Source: Pseudochrobactrum asaccharolyticum (GTDB lineage: Bacteria > Pseudomonadota > Alphaproteobacteria > Rhizobiales > Rhizobiaceae). Taken from it: 64,000 nt of DNA. This document shows positions 62,494 to 64,000 of this stretch, one piece after another. Under the pieces are notes generated by a model that was not told where the DNA came from, did not search any database, and was given only the letters and a program-made list of their open reading frames with translations. The DNA lies in the NCBI RefSeq assembly GCF_003314995.1, contig NZ_QNRH01000001.1, positions 372,001 to 436,000 of the forward strand, read 5' to 3'. Every line of letters starts with the position of its first letter. Within the stretch, counting starts at the first letter, position 1. Both the position numbers and the translations under genes were made by a program.

Positions 62494-63828
62494 ATGACCA
62501 CAACATTCGATACGATTTTCAAAGGTGCAACGGTAGTCAATCATGACGGCAGTGCCGTTCGTGATATCGGCGTTAAAAACGGACGCATTACCGCTATCGG
62601 TTCCCTGTCAGAAAATAGCGCAGGCGAGGTTATCAACTGCACCGGCCTGCATATTCTGCCAGGTGTTGTGGATAGTCAGGTGCATTTCCGCGAGCCGGGT
62701 CTGGAGCATAAAGAAGATTTGCAGACCGGTTCGCTTGCAGCTGTACTTGGCGGCGTGACCTCTGTTTTCGAAATGCCGAACACCAAGCCGTTGACCACTT
62801 CGCCGGAAGCGCTGGCTGATAAAGTCAAGCGCGGCACGCATCGCATGCATTGCGATTTCGCTTTCTGGGTTGGCGGTACACGTGACAATGCCAAAGACGT
62901 AGCTGAGCTGGAACGTCTGCCGGGTGCCGCGGGCATTAAAGTATTTATGGGCTCTTCAACCGGTGATCTGCTGGTGGAAGATGATGAAGGTGTTGCCTCC
63001 ATTCTGCGCAATACACGCCGTCGTGCAGCCTTCCATTCGGAAGATGAATTCCGCCTGCGTGAGCGCGAAGGTCTGCGTGTTGAAAACGATCCGTCCAGTC
63101 ATCCGGTCTGGCGCGATGAGATTGCAGCGCTGACCTGCACTCAGCGTTTGGTGCGCATTGCCCGCGAAGCCGGTGCGCGCATCCATGTGCTGCATATTTC
63201 GACTGCGGAAGAAATTGAATTTCTGAAAGATTATAAAGATGTGGCAACCTGTGAGGCGACACCGCATCACCTGACACTGTCTTCGGAAGATTATAAGACA
63301 CTCGGCAATCTCATTCAGATGAACCCGCCGGTGCGTGATGCACGTCATCGTGATGGTATCTGGCATGGCATCGGGCAGGGTGTTGTCGATGTGCTGGGCT
63401 CCGACCATGCACCACATACACTGGAAGAAAAGCAGAAGCCTTATCCGGCATCACCATCCGGCATGACCGGTGTGCAGACGCTGGTGCCGATCATGCTTGA
63501 TCATGTGAATGCCGGTCGTTTGTCGCTGGAGCGCTTTGTTGATCTGTCGTCACATGGCCCGAACCGCATTTTCGGCATGTCCCGTAAAGGTCGTATTGCG
63601 GTCGGTTATGATGCGGATCTGACAATCGTTGATATGAAACGCAGCGTAACGATCACGCATGAGCAGGCTGGTTCGAAAGCGGGCTGGACGCCATATCACG
63701 GAAAGACAGTCACCGGCTGGCCGGTTGGCACAATCGTACGCGGCCATAAAGTGATGTGGGAAGGCGAGATCGTTAATCCTGCACTCGGTGAGCCTGTGGA
63801 ATTTCTCGAAGCGCTCCCAAGAAATTAA
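62494..63828 (+). CDS. pyrC: Dihydroorotase-like amidohydrolase
   Basis: A 444-residue cyclic amidohydrolase, class I dihydroorotase type, expected to form dihydroorotate in pyrimidine synthesis. Metal-site features are the carbamylated Lys in GIKVFMGSSTG, His in VLHIST, His in EATPHHLTLS and Asp in LGSDHAPH. The usual D-x-H-x-H-x-R start is here D60-S-Q62-V-H64-F-R66, so the first metal His is Gln. This variant occurs in other alphaproteobacteria as I recall, so activity is uncertain. AGGAG precedes the ATG. Transcribed alone, with a terminator. Confidence 0.88.
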   Translation: MTTTFDTIFKGATVVNHDGSAVRDIGVKNGRITAIGSLSENSAGEVINCTGLHILPGVVDSQVHFREPGLEHKEDLQTGSLAAVLGGVTSVFEMPNTKPLTTSPEALADKVKRGTHRMHCDFAFWVGGTRDNAKDVAELERLPGAAGIKVFMGSSTGDLLVEDDEGVASILRNTRRRAAFHSEDEFRLREREGLRVENDPSSHPVWRDEIAALTCTQRLVRIAREAGARIHVLHISTAEEIEFLKDYKDVATCEATPHHLTLSSEDYKTLGNLIQMNPPVRDARHRDGIWHGIGQGVVDVLGSDHAPHTLEEKQKPYPASPSGMTGVQTLVPIMLDHVNAGRLSLERFVDLSSHGPNRIFGMSRKGRIAVGYDADLTIVDMKRSVTITHEQAGSKAGWTPYHGKTVTGWPVGTIVRGHKVMWEGEIVNPALGEPVEFLEALPRN

Positions 63829-63864
63829 CGGGAGCGGCTTTGCCGAGGATTGTACTAAGAAATA

Positions 63865-63898
63865 AAAAAAAGCCGCCTGATGAGGCGGCTTTTTTATT
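63865..63898. terminator. Bidirectional terminator after pyrC
   Basis: AAAAAAAGCCGCCT, GATG loop, AGGCGGCTTTTTTATT. Serves pyrC and the convergent partial gene at the window end. Confidence 0.93.
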
Positions 63899-63914
63899 AA
63901 AGATTTTGAGATGC

Positions 63915-64000
63915 TCAGTCGCCAGCTACAAAAAACTTCCATGAGCCATCCGGCGTAATGCCAAGGCGGTAGAAAATATAGGCGCCGACGCCTTTCATTT
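63915..64000 (-). CDS. C-terminal fragment of an unidentified protein
   Basis: The minus strand carries an open frame running in from beyond the window edge and ending at TGA 63917-63915. The visible end reads MKGVGAYIFYRLGITPDGSWKFF followed by VAGD. Its stop lies just after a terminator facing it, which supports a real gene. I do not recognise the family from 27 or so residues; the initial Met shown is probably internal. Confidence 0.5.
   Translation of the reverse strand, partial: MKGVGAYIFYRLGITPDGSWKFFVAGD

Noticed and set aside
1-64000. CRISPR array, riboswitch, rRNA operon, insertion sequence
   Set aside because: Read for spaced direct repeats, conserved aptamer cores, rRNA landmarks and transposase motifs; none was seen. 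A covariance-model scan would be needed to exclude divergent RNAs.

Overview
The window looks like chromosomal DNA of an alphaproteobacterium of the order Hyphomicrobiales (Rhizobiales), close to Brucellaceae. Three things support this. There are two Brucella-type Porin_2 genes (omp2) lying head to head. The order slt-dapA-smpB-UDG-NYN-rpoZ-rsh-pyrE and acpS-lepB-rnc-era-recO is typical of the group. A PleC-type cell-cycle kinase lies beside glnE. Base composition looks close to 50 percent G+C by eye, lower than Brucella or Ochrobactrum, so a Pseudochrobactrum-like genus is a reasonable but unproven guess. Nearly all of the sequence is ordinary coding DNA. There is no CRISPR array, no complete transposon and no rRNA operon. 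One tRNA gene, Ser(GCT), is present.

Layout. 1-7 kb: a truncated sensor kinase, glnE, and a convergent pleC-like kinase whose upstream region is packed with GANTC sites. 7-16 kb: pepN, a DMT exporter, an MFS transporter, a family-4 UDG, and ETF-ubiquinone oxidoreductase, whose 3' end is tandemly repeated. 16-24 kb: an exo/endonuclease-phosphatase-fold protein, amn, two very small overlapping membrane-protein ORFs, a GST, a DUF2147 protein, a Sel1 protein, a YitT protein and two secreted or anchored proteins of unknown role. 24-28.5 kb: the two omp2 porins around a tRNA-Ser, followed by a complete tyrosine recombinase. 29-39.3 kb: DUF423, lytic transglycosylase, dapA, smpB, family-5 UDG, NYN protein, rpoZ, rsh and pyrE. 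39.5-46.6 kb: a microaerobic cassette (Fnr regulator, an OppA-like binding protein, cydABX, hemN). 47-52.4 kb: DUF2062, acpS, GNAT, lepB, rnc, era, recO. 52.4-64 kb: an MFS transporter, the cofactor operon nadA-nadB-nadC-panC-ASCH-panB, a leftward operon ygfZ-HD-nadQ, and pyrC.

How the parts work together. The Fnr-type regulator has its four cysteines, and a perfect TTGAT-N4-ATCAA box lies upstream of cydABX-hemN, so oxygen control of that operon can be read from the sequence. The NadQ-type regulator lies near the nad operon, and a palindrome upstream of nadA is a plausible NadQ operator. rpoZ and rsh pair a transcription subunit with (p)ppGpp control.

Less expected structure includes: a 193-bp perfect inverted repeat covering the first 59 codons of both porins, which could let the 0.9-kb promoter segment between them invert; a 20-bp perfect palindrome beside the tRNA; the 82-bp repeats after etfQO; twin hairpins with the same GC-rich loop after hemN; and a dispersed REP-like repeat family. 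All functional claims come from reading motifs and family knowledge; no database search was run.
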